DNA from: Allacma fusca
Taxonomy: Eukaryota; Arthropoda; Collembola; Symphypleona; Sminthuridae
Assembly (NCBI GenBank): GCA_947179485.1
Contig: OX359245.1
Span: 52,811,067-52,875,066 of the forward strand
Length of the DNA: 64,000 bases
Direction of reading: 5' to 3'
Shown: positions 30,076 to 38,751 of the stretch, piece after piece
Layout: every line of letters begins with the position of its first letter
Numbering within the stretch: the first letter of the stretch is position 1
Notes under the pieces: generated by a model
What the model was told of the DNA's origin: nothing
What the model saw: the letters and a program-made list of their open reading frames with translations, nothing else
The model's database searches: none
Position numbers and translations under genes: made by a program

Positions 30076-33000
30076 TTACTGGGGGTGCGTCCCCCTCTGT
30101 GAGTTTCCCGACGGATATGGGCTAGACTGTCTTTTGTGTGGGCAATTTCTCCTCAGGTGGCCCATCTCTCCACATCCGAAACACTTTAGGTCGGTTTGAG
30201 TGGATTCTAGCGCCAATTGTCCCGGTATCGGTTGTGACTGCTCCTGGCGGTCTGGTTGATTTCTCCAGGAGTTGTTTCTGTCGTTGCTTGGGCTGTTCCG
30301 GTCCCTGGAGTTAGTTCTACTCCTGTTGTTATTGTTGTTGTACTGTTGGGGTCGTTGACCTCCTTGGTTATTGTTTGGCTGGTAACCCTGGTTCTGGTAA
30401 CCTTGTGGGTTGGCCTGAATCTGTTGCATGCCAGGGTTGGCGTACCCTGCATTTTGTCCTGGACCGTATCCTTGTTGTGGTACGTATCCTTGAGCTGGTC
30501 CATACCCTTGGGTGGGTGCATACCCTTGAAACGGTGCGTAACCCTGTTGGGGTGGGTATCCTTGATTCGGGTTAAATCCTTGAGGTGGCATAAAGCCTTG
30601 AGTTTGATTAAATCCTTGGCTGTTATAGCCATTGTGGGATTGGTTGTATCCTTGGTTCATCTGTTGGTCATTCCACTGACGATTTCCCTGGTTATTAGGG
30701 TTGTTGTTATAGTATTGTCGGTTCGGACTTTGTCTAGATCCGAAATTTTGGTTCCGCTGCGGGTAACCTTGGTTGTTGGAGCTGTTGCCATCATTTCTGT
30801 ACTGAGGCCTACTCCTGTCTTGATTATTGTAGAATCTCTCAGGTGTTGGAGATCTACCTCGGTTCCCATAGTTTCTTCGGTCATCGTAACCTTGATTGTT
30901 ACGTCCCCTGTCCGGGTAGTTGCTATTGTTGCTATAACCTGGACTGGAATTTCGTGAGTTGTTGAAGTTTCCCTGACCTGGACTTCGTCCTCGTTGGTCA
31001 TTAGATCTATTTTCAGGTCTCCGATAGTCCTGTTGTTCTCTCACTGCAGCTATTTTCACTACAGTTGTTTCCGCTGAGACTGGTTTCATTCCGGAGGTCA
31101 ATTTCTCCAACATTTCTTGGACTTTGGCAAATCTTGTCTCAATAGATTCCGCGCCGTCCGTCTTTCGGTCTTCATCATACTGCTTGATTCCCTCTATGAA
31201 ATCTGCTACAGTTCCTGCAGTCCATCCTCGGCAGAAAACTATGTATTCGGATGTTAAACCTGCGCGTAAGAGTCTGATTTTCTCCAGTTCGGGCATAAAT
31301 CTGTCGACTCTATTGATTAATGCTAATTTCGCATCTATGTATGCGCATGGATCTTCATCTGTATTCATCTTTCGCTTTTCCATTAGTGTACGTATCATTT
31401 GGTCGGTGATACTGTACCTTATTAAAAATTCCTCCCTGAATTCGTCCCAGTTAATGGTGTCGTAAGGTAGTTCCTCATGTAGTCTTCGTTCGGCAATCCA
31501 ATTTCTGATCCAGTCCCTGACGGGTGGGTCAAAGATGATTTGTACGTACTGCATCCTGGTTATGATGGTATCTCCTCCGAACCTGTTGGTCTGGAGTTCG
31601 GCTGTTGCGAAGGCTGTCTCCGGGTCATCTACACCCGGTTTGAATTCTACTTTGGGAAACATGAGGGCGGTCATGTCGTCGTCCAGATGTCTCCTTGGAA
31701 TTATTCGTACCTGTTCTTGGTCTGCAACTTCCTCAATACGTATTCCCTGATTGCGATTAATTGGTACGTATGGGTTGATGATGTTAACGTTGACCTGGTT
31801 AAAGAAATTATTTCTGTTCACAATCTGTCTATTCCTCCAGTTGTCGAAGGCCTCGAAGTCGTGAGGGTTACTTGAGTTGCTACTACTGGAGCTGGATGAT
31901 GAGCTACTTCCTCCGGAACTTCCGGGGTCACTCCTTGCTCTCTGTCTGCCTCCGATGTGTCTACCTCCTCTTGAGCCTCTTCGACCTGGATTTGACCTTG
32001 ATTGAGATGGTCGCTGGTTGTGGGAATTGTTGTTATTAGCCCCTCTCGGCTGGTTTCCTCTCCCTGATCCACTTGGTCCTGGGCCTGGTGGTCTGGGTTG
32101 GTTATTTCCAATTTGACGGCGTGCTCGTAAGGGTTTACGTCTTTTTCTGACTTGAGTGAGTACGACTTGAGTTTCCGGACTAAGGTCTTGAAGTCGGATT
32201 CTTGGGAAGAAGTGAGTTTCTCCGGTGTTATCCACAAATCGAACTTCCTCTTGTAGTTCTTCGTCTCTTTCGATGGCTCTAAATGCAGCGTCGTAGGCGT
32301 CGTCTATAGGAATTCTTATGGTAAACTGACCTGGTACTTCTGGGATAATGAAGTCCTCTTCGTCAATTCCAATAAAAATATGGTCTGTCTCTTCACTAGA
32401 CTGTGCACTGCTATGCTGACCACTCTCACGTCTCGGAGTGTCTCTCTGAATGATTCGCTCTACTTCCTCTTCACTAGACGTATCCGTCAGGATTTCGACG
32501 CTACGGTCGTGGACTAATCTGCTCAACGCCTCTTGGTGGTCGTATTCGTTCTCGATGTTTTCCAAGAAGCCTGGTGGTACTCTCTGCCTACGAATGCCGT
32601 TAGGTAGACTGATGTGTCTATGATAGAGCCTAAAATCGGGTGCAATGTAGCTAGTAACTTGATTCGGGTCTACCGATCTTTGAGCTAGTATCCTCCAAAA
32701 GGTAAATATGGGATTGGTACTCAGAACAATTTCTTCGTGTTCTGCTCTGGTAGCTGCGAATGCCTCAAAATCAGAGTCTCTAGTTGGTCTGAACCTTCGT
32801 TGTATTATACCGTCCCTTCTATTGAAGTAAATTAGACGTCTCACTTGACCTGTCCAAGTCGCCTCGTTCTCCACTTCCTGGGTTCTAGATCCGTCCTGTC
32901 TTCGGGCGATCTTCGAGTATTGTCTTACTGTTATCCTGCTTGGTACTAACTCGTCTTCGGTTGCTTCGTTCTCGCTGGTGTATACTCTGCCACTTGGTCC

Positions 33001-36000
33001 TGTCCAAATATTTACTCCGTATTGTAAGTCATCAAGCCAATTGACTGTACCTTGACTTGTGGTTGGAGTTGTTGTTACTCGGGATGGTCCTGCTACTGCT
33101 GAATTTGGTCTGACGGGGACAGCTGGAGCTGTCGGTGTCGTTGGTCGGTTTGCTGACCTGGTTATAAACCTTCCAGTTGGTCTAACTGGTACTGCAAAGG
33201 TCGTTGCTGCGCGTGTCGTAGATGCAGGTGTTGCTGTCCGTGACCTTAAGGTGTCACCTTGGACGTACGACTCGTTGCTTCTAGATGTTTGTTCCGAAGG
33301 TGGTGGTTGTGGTGCTGTTACAAGCTCTCCACCTTCTATGATGGTCCTGTCGTTGTTGGTTGCTCGTTGCAGGATGTCTCGACCTCGTAAACTGTGGCGG
33401 TGTATACCTGTGCGTCCTATCGGTAGGCTGTTATATAACGAGCCTCTTGGTGATTGATAGACGGTAAACCTGTCTTGGGGTCTAAATGCCTGATAGTAAG
33501 TACCTGTGTCAGAATTTCTGATGGTATTTGCAATAGTCAATGACGGATTCTGTTCCCGTAGTTGTCTCCCTACTTGCACCAATGTTCTTAAAGCTGTTTC
33601 ACTAACGTCAAGTGGCGGTGCTCGCAACGCGTGCACGGGTGGATGTACGTAGATTCGACCTCCCGGTGACTGGTAAACTCGGTGTACCAGTTGTTCGTTA
33701 CCGTTTACCTGGGTGGAATCTGTGTTGACGTACAACTTTGTTGTTGCTAAATCCCTCTTAACGTTAGCCTGCGATGTATTACCAATTTGGGTGGTCTCGA
33801 CCTCCTCGGTTGGTGTCTCCAAATCGTCTTGGGTGGGTTGTGGTCTAAATTGCAGGTTAGGTTGAGTTGGTCGGTTTCTCGGCGTATTTTCCGTTGACAC
33901 CTGTCTATTCTGACTGGCTGGTGAGATGTGTACTGGGTTAATTTGCTGTGTTGTTTCGTGAGAGTTGCTGTGTCGGCTTGATTGCCCCCTATCACCGGTT
34001 GCGGGTGTTGAGCGACAGGAATTACTGGACCTCGGGGTCCCTCTCGGTTGTACCGTAGAGCTCCCTGCTGGCGTCTGATTACCTGTCTGGGTTGTAGGTG
34101 ATGTTGTGGGTGCTCTTGGGCTACCCTTCTGTCTGGCTGTCTCGCAACAGCTGTTGCTTGTTCTCTCACGTGTCGTAATCCCTTGTGGACTGGCCCTGGG
34201 ATTTAAGTTGCTGTTTTCCTCAGCACTATTTACCCTGTAATGGCTTCTCACCGATTTCTGGAAAAGTTGTGACCTAGGTGATGAGTAATCTACCTGGTTA
34301 CTGTCCGTCACCTGGTTACTTGGTCTGAGATGGTCACGATCGGAGTTACTCGACTTCCGATTTCGAGGGGTTGTTAAACCTGCTTGAAGTGTCGCTGAGG
34401 CTATTGCCTGGGCTATAGCCTTGTTGATTGGGCTTGAGCTGGTATTCAAGCTTTCGGGTGAAATTCTTCGTGACGTAACGGGTTGTACTGTAGGTTCGCC
34501 TGAGATGGTCCTTAGCGTAGATCTAGATGCTGGTTCTAATAAACCCGTAACCGGATTCCGTGTTACTGGTGGGTTTCTTTGGTCGTACCTAAGGTACCTG
34601 CTAATGATGTCGTCAGCGCTGGAGTCGATTACGTTTTGTTGGGTGGTCCCGTTGTTATTTGAGTCTTGTTCTGGACCTGGCCTACTCTCGTCGCTGACTC
34701 GCCTTTCTTGTCGTTGTTGACCAAATTCTAGATTTTCGCTAAGTCTTCCGGATTGTATCACGGTCGTGTACCTAGGTGTATCGTTGAAGAAAATCTGGCT
34801 ATCCTGGTGTGCCTGATGACTTCTCAACGACAATACCCGGTGCTCTAAAAGGTTTCGGATGACGTCTGTGGGGATGAAAATGTTGTCCCTGACGTTCCGA
34901 CCGTACTCGAAGGCACGTGTGCGTAACACTTCCCTTTCTTCCCTATTCGGATCTCTGTTATTGTCCCGTCTGTGGGTGACTTCAGCTAATCTAAGGAAAA
35001 AATGTGTCCACTGGACTGTACCTGTATAAAGATTTTGAGCTAACCTGTGATACACCTCTATCAGCTGTCCTTCCAATCCTCGAACTACCAGAAAATTTTC
35101 CACTGAGTTCCGTTGGAAGCCTGCTGTGGTCACTAGTTGTTGAAACGATCCCGCTGGTACTGTCACACCTGTACCTGTCACTAATTGTACGAAATTTTCT
35201 TCCACTCTTTGGATGTTATCTTGCCCTTCTCTGATCGGTGGTAACTGATCCTCGACTGGGCCTTCCTGTTCTGTAGACTCAGACACCCGGCTGAGTGTCC
35301 TTTGAAAGCCTATATCTCCTCTATTGGAAAATCCTGGAGATGGTCTTGATAGGAACCTATCTCGCACAAGTTGTTGTATGTCTGGTTGTTGAGAAACTGT
35401 AGTATTCGACTGTGAAGCCTTACAGCGGTCGCTGATGCTTAAGTTTGATAACTGCTGGTTTAATTGAGTAGTGACCTGGTCACGATCACTCCCTATACTG
35501 TTATTGGTACGTGGCACTCCTGTTGGTGAGTCACCTTGTTCACTCTGTTCGGTTGACTCGTCCGATTGAGTTATTGCTAAATTGTCCCTAAATGATGAGT
35601 GTGTACTGAGATTCCCTTGCTGGATTATCTCTGGTGTACTTGTTGCTATAGCTATTGGTCTGTTGGAATCCTCCAAATCATCCAATTCCGTTGAGCTTTG
35701 CTGATTAACCTGTTGTTCTGTTTGTCCAGTAGCTTTGCTGCACATTCCTTGACTTTGTACATCCTGTTGGGATTGTATGCTCGTGTCTTTAGGAATGTCT
35801 CCGTTGTCAACTGGGTTTGTCAGGTTGCTGACAACCACATTGTTGGGTGATTCATTGGTCACATCTTCCATCTCACTTTCTGGAGTTGCGAATCCTTGCT
35901 CGCCTTCCCCGACGCTTGTATGGTTGCTTCCGGGATCCGTGAGAATTTCAAATGATGACATGGCAGCGCTACTAGTTGGCCTTTCCTCAGGTTGATTAAA

Positions 36001-36642
36001 TTGCGACAGGATTTCCTTGATCGTGGGGTCAGCATCGTGACTGACGAAAACCATGTCTCCTCTAGCATTTAGCATGAATTCGCCTGTGGCCTCAACCTCC
36101 TGGTCTTGTTGGACCTGTTGGCCCTCCAGGTTGGTTACCTCGAGGTCGCGTAATTCTCGTTGCATAGCTAGTCTATGGAGATTCTGTCCTTGCACCACCT
36201 TTGTTTTTGAAAACTTTGGTGTTTGTGCTGTCGATACTGTTGGTGTTCGTTTCGGACTGGTTGCCGTACCTGTTACAGGTGTTGACACCGTGTCCAAGAA
36301 CACATCCATGCTTTCATCATTATTGTCAGGATTATCTCCGTGCCCCGTGGCCTGCGAGCCCGATGGACTTTGTGCAGATAATGCCAGGGTTGTACTGCCA
36401 GATTCTTCCATGACTGTAGATGTTGAAGCTGAAGATGTTGAAGAGAGGTCTACACCTGCCGTTGCTGTGTTAGCTTTGGCTTTCGCTGCTTTCCTCTCCT
36501 CTTTCCTGCGGGCGAGGATTTCCTCCAAGCCTGTTTCATTCTGTGGTACTGGTCCTGCAGATCGCGTAGTCCTTCGAGATGGTATTGAAGGTGCAGGTGG
36601 TGGTTCCCTTCTTGATGGATGTTGGTTCTTTTCGGGTTCCAT
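30076..36642 (-). CDS. gag: Giant Gag with capsid-like domain and zinc knuckle
   Basis: 2188 codons from the ATG at 36642; Gag proteins of Ty3/gypsy elements usually have 300-600. The first 1650 residues are mostly low complexity (Q, N, S, T, P, R). They include a helical island near 464-630 and a short motif repeated as VYQSPGGRIY, VYQSPRGSLY and TGPSGRVYTS. A retrotransposon capsid-like helical domain lies at about 1680-1825 (DWIRNWIAERR, FREEFLIRYS, FCRGWTAGTVADFIEGIKQY). Arg/Asn/Gly-rich sequence and about ten QGY/QGF repeats (about 1990-2075), resembling prion-like RNA-binding tracts, follow. A single CCHC knuckle (CFGCGEMGHLRRNC) near 2155 should bind the genomic RNA. The frame is uninterrupted. 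The N-terminal extension is the oddity; its role is unknown. Confidence 0.92.
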   Translation of the reverse strand: MEPEKNQHPSRREPPPAPSIPSRRTTRSAGPVPQNETGLEEILARRKEERKAAKAKANTATAGVDLSSTSSASTSTVMEESGSTTLALSAQSPSGSQATGHGDNPDNNDESMDVFLDTVSTPVTGTATSPKRTPTVSTAQTPKFSKTKVVQGQNLHRLAMQRELRDLEVTNLEGQQVQQDQEVEATGEFMLNARGDMVFVSHDADPTIKEILSQFNQPEERPTSSAAMSSFEILTDPGSNHTSVGEGEQGFATPESEMEDVTNESPNNVVVSNLTNPVDNGDIPKDTSIQSQQDVQSQGMCSKATGQTEQQVNQQSSTELDDLEDSNRPIAIATSTPEIIQQGNLSTHSSFRDNLAITQSDESTEQSEQGDSPTGVPRTNNSIGSDRDQVTTQLNQQLSNLSISDRCKASQSNTTVSQQPDIQQLVRDRFLSRPSPGFSNRGDIGFQRTLSRVSESTEQEGPVEDQLPPIREGQDNIQRVEENFVQLVTGTGVTVPAGSFQQLVTTAGFQRNSVENFLVVRGLEGQLIEVYHRLAQNLYTGTVQWTHFFLRLAEVTHRRDNNRDPNREEREVLRTRAFEYGRNVRDNIFIPTDVIRNLLEHRVLSLRSHQAHQDSQIFFNDTPRYTTVIQSGRLSENLEFGQQRQERRVSDESRPGPEQDSNNNGTTQQNVIDSSADDIISRYLRYDQRNPPVTRNPVTGLLEPASRSTLRTISGEPTVQPVTSRRISPESLNTSSSPINKAIAQAIASATLQAGLTTPRNRKSSNSDRDHLRPSNQVTDSNQVDYSSPRSQLFQKSVRSHYRVNSAEENSNLNPRASPQGITTRERTSNSCCETARQKGSPRAPTTSPTTQTGNQTPAGSSTVQPRGTPRSSNSCRSTPATGDRGQSSRHSNSHETTQQINPVHISPASQNRQVSTENTPRNRPTQPNLQFRPQPTQDDLETPTEEVETTQIGNTSQANVKRDLATTKLYVNTDSTQVNGNEQLVHRVYQSPGGRIYVHPPVHALRAPPLDVSETALRTLVQVGRQLREQNPSLTIANTIRNSDTGTYYQAFRPQDRFTVYQSPRGSLYNSLPIGRTGIHRHSLRGRDILQRATNNDRTIIEGGELVTAPQPPPSEQTSRSNESYVQGDTLRSRTATPASTTRAATTFAVPVRPTGRFITRSANRPTTPTAPAVPVRPNSAVAGPSRVTTTPTTSQGTVNWLDDLQYGVNIWTGPSGRVYTSENEATEDELVPSRITVRQYSKIARRQDGSRTQEVENEATWTGQVRRLIYFNRRDGIIQRRFRPTRDSDFEAFAATRAEHEEIVLSTNPIFTFWRILAQRSVDPNQVTSYIAPDFRLYHRHISLPNGIRRQRVPPGFLENIENEYDHQEALSRLVHDRSVEILTDTSSEEEVERIIQRDTPRRESGQHSSAQSSEETDHIFIGIDEEDFIIPEVPGQFTIRIPIDDAYDAAFRAIERDEELQEEVRFVDNTGETHFFPRIRLQDLSPETQVVLTQVRKRRKPLRARRQIGNNQPRPPGPGPSGSGRGNQPRGANNNNSHNQRPSQSRSNPGRRGSRGGRHIGGRQRARSDPGSSGGSSSSSSSSSSNSSNPHDFEAFDNWRNRQIVNRNNFFNQVNVNIINPYVPINRNQGIRIEEVADQEQVRIIPRRHLDDDMTALMFPKVEFKPGVDDPETAFATAELQTNRFGGDTIITRMQYVQIIFDPPVRDWIRNWIAERRLHEELPYDTINWDEFREEFLIRYSITDQMIRTLMEKRKMNTDEDPCAYIDAKLALINRVDRFMPELEKIRLLRAGLTSEYIVFCRGWTAGTVADFIEGIKQYDEDRKTDGAESIETRFAKVQEMLEKLTSGMKPVSAETTVVKIAAVREQQDYRRPENRSNDQRGRSPGQGNFNNSRNSSPGYSNNSNYPDRGRNNQGYDDRRNYGNRGRSPTPERFYNNQDRSRPQYRNDGNSSNNQGYPQRNQNFGSRQSPNRQYYNNNPNNQGNRQWNDQQMNQGYNQSHNGYNSQGFNQTQGFMPPQGFNPNQGYPPQQGYAPFQGYAPTQGYGPAQGYVPQQGYGPGQNAGYANPGMQQIQANPQGYQNQGYQPNNNQGGQRPQQYNNNNNRSRTNSRDRNSPSNDRNNSWRNQPDRQEQSQPIPGQLALESTQTDLKCFGCGEMGHLRRNCPHKRQSSPYPSGNSQRGTHPQ
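30081..30109 (-). promoter_or_regulatory. -1 ribosomal frameshift signal between gag and pol
   Basis: In element sense the heptamer G-GGA-AAC (30103-30109) is in the gag frame. A 7-nt spacer, TCACAGA, separates it from GGGGG-ACGCA-CCCCC, a 5-bp all-GC stem (30081-30095). The gag TAA is at 30076-30078, just past the hairpin. Slipping back one base enters the pol frame, which is open from 30121. GGGAAAC is a known retroviral slippery sequence. The predicted fusion is about 4594 residues. Confidence 0.88.
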
Positions 36643-36878
36643 ACCTGTAAACGTCCTAACTTTTTCTGGATGGGCTGAAAAATGCTAAGGCGTTTCGTAG
36701 AGTTTGGTTTTATGAATTTGTTTTGACGGTTGTGAGAGTTCTTTTGTCAATTTCAATCCTGAAAACCTTCTTAAAACTTATGCCAAATTCCAACTTAAAC
36801 CGTTTCCTAAAATTTTGCCTTGTATGCCTATGCTATTTTAATCCTAGTTTTAAAACTTAATTGTGCCAATTGGTGATG
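36643..36878 (-). other. Retroelement leader, part next to gag
   Basis: Noncoding leader between the gag ATG and the nested insertion. It is rich in TTAAGTTTTAAG-like words in element sense. Confidence 0.7.
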
Positions 36879-37294
36879 ATAACTTGGAAAAGAAATTTTT
36901 GTCCTTATAACCTAAGTGTTCAAACCCTGAACGTCCCTAACTTTAGCTGTGAATCGTCTTAAACTTAATCTCTGTAATCCTAACGTTTCCAATGAGTACC
37001 TCCTGGTGTTACCACCTGGATTTCCTTAAAACCTAAACTTGCTAATCTTAATTTCCTTTAAACTTAATCCTTATGTGATCTTAACCTTCCTTAAAACCTA
37101 AACTTTCATAAACTTACTTTCTTTAAACTTAAACTCCTTAAGACCTATTCTCCTTAAAACTTAGTGTCTTTTAAACTTAACCTTCTCTAAACTTAGTCTC
37201 CTTAATCCTATCCTCCTTAAAACTTAATGTCCTTAATCCTACTCACCTTAAAACTTAAACCTCTTAAACTTACTTATTTGCAATGGCTAGTTGC
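36879..37294. repeat. 416-bp direct duplication flanking the nested non-LTR element (left copy)
   Basis: As far as I can read, it is identical to 42611-43026. It consists of retroelement leader sequence made of degenerate CCTTAAAACTTAA-like words, and directly abuts the first base of the non-LTR element. The simplest reading is a target-site duplication. Confidence 0.9.
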
Positions 37295-37430
37295 CAGGCA
37301 GTACTAGTCAAAGTACTCTTTAAAAAGCTAATCCGAAGAATATCGCAAACTAAAAACAATCAGAGCAATTCCCATAAAAGTGTACGGGTCGCGCTGTAAC
37401 CAGGAATTTGGACCCCGTACACCAACCCTT

Positions 37431-37595
37431 GTAAAAGCTCGGGATTGTGAAAAACGTGCCTCTGGTAACTGAAGCTAGAGGTACCCGAGAATCTCAACGG
37501 GAGTAGCAACATCCCAAACTAATAAAAGCCCGGGATTGTGTAGAACGCGCCCCTTGCAACTAGGACGCTAAGGGGTACCCGTGGCTGAATTAGTA
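37431..37595 (+). repeat. Two tandem units in the LINE 5' region
   Basis: Units near 37432-37495 and 37521-37590 share AAAAGCYCGGGATTGTG and a TAACTG/GGTACCCG hairpin-like block. A partly related GTGTACGGG...CCCCGTACAC hairpin lies just before them. Repeated 5' units are common in LINE promoters. Confidence 0.6.
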
Positions 37596-37728
37596 AGAGT
37601 ACTCTCCCAAATCCCAATCGCAAAACTCTAATGCAGGAACACCAAAGCCCAACGATACACCAAGAAGAAGAACCACAATTCCGAAGGACATCACACCAAC
37701 TTATACACAAGGCAAACTAGACCAACAC

Positions 37729-38751
37729 ATGAATCCTGCCAACCTTGATTCCGCACAGTTCTTCACCCCAAAGCAGGAACGTGAAGTAATCTTCCGTCGA
37801 TCCATCTTGATTAAAACATCGCCATCAAAATCCAATCCATCAACTAGCCAAACACATTCTCCCCTTCTAAACGAGAAGAGGGTAGAGACAGGAAAGCTAC
37901 ATTCAGAAGACGAGACTGAGCAGAAAAAAAAAATAGAAAACAAAAAACGTAAACTAGAACACGAAGACACTATACCTCGAATTATACGAAAGAAGGACGA
38001 AAAACAAGAGCAAGAAACCAGACCAGATACAAAGATGGGGCTAGATGATGAAACCAAGATGTTCTTCAAAAGCCTACTACAAGAACACCAAACGAAATAC
38101 GACGAAGGACAGGGACAAATCAACGCATCCCTTGAAATCGTGACGCAAAAGCTAAACAGGCTGGAGGGACAAGTCATTCCGGAAGTGAAAGATCTCCAAA
38201 AGAAAACAGCAACACTGGAGAAGAAGGTAACAGTACTGGAGAGAGAAAATGAAATCCTTCACAAAATGATCAGACGCAACAACCTTCTATTCTCTGGCAT
38301 ACCAGAAGACCTAAATTGTGAGACATCTGCAGATCTGCCAAAGAAAATCAATGATATTCTCAAGAACTATGCAGTGACTCCAGCTCCAGCAAATATTGAT
38401 GTGGCGTTCCGTGTTGGAAAATATCAGATAGGCAAGTCCAGACCAATTAAAGTTCGTTTCATCTACCAATCCCAAGCGGATGAGATACTGTCTAAAAGCC
38501 ATGAGAAAGACGGACCACTGCGAAGAGCAAGAATATACGTGAACGAAGACGTCTCGGCAATCGAAGGCACCAACCGGTACTTGATTAGAAAGGAAACAAC
38601 TGCAGCAAAACGAGCAGGAGCATTGGTAGAAAACTGGAAAACAAGTACAGTGACAATCCAGGGCATCAAGCTGGAAGCCAAAGGAGGAATCCTTTACCGA
38701 GATGGGAAGCCGGATGAAACACAACCATCGACAGGAGATCGAAACTTCTGA
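37729..38751 (+). CDS. LINE ORF1 protein, coiled coil plus RRM-like domain
   Basis: 340 residues. A charged N-terminus precedes a coiled coil (about 135-180, VKDLQKKTATLEKKV and following heptads). Then comes a domain with NNLLFSGIPE and IKVRFIYQSQADEIL, the pattern of L1-type ORF1 RNA-binding (RRM-like) domains that trimerise and chaperone nucleic acid. ORF1 and ORF2 are in the same frame, separated only by this TGA. The frame is intact. Confidence 0.85.
   Translation: MNPANLDSAQFFTPKQEREVIFRRSILIKTSPSKSNPSTSQTHSPLLNEKRVETGKLHSEDETEQKKKIENKKRKLEHEDTIPRIIRKKDEKQEQETRPDTKMGLDDETKMFFKSLLQEHQTKYDEGQGQINASLEIVTQKLNRLEGQVIPEVKDLQKKTATLEKKVTVLERENEILHKMIRRNNLLFSGIPEDLNCETSADLPKKINDILKNYAVTPAPANIDVAFRVGKYQIGKSRPIKVRFIYQSQADEILSKSHEKDGPLRRARIYVNEDVSAIEGTNRYLIRKETTAAKRAGALVENWKTSTVTIQGIKLEAKGGILYRDGKPDETQPSTGDRNF

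Noticed and set aside
30207..30632. 141-codon minus-strand frame over the Gag QGY repeats
   Set aside because: Repeat units whose length is a multiple of three keep other frames open; I see no coiled coil or domain, unlike the Pol-tail micro-ORFs.
30256..30957. 233-codon plus-strand frame opposite the Gag repeat region
   Set aside because: It is a valine/leucine-rich shadow of the glutamine/tyrosine/arginine repeats of Gag.
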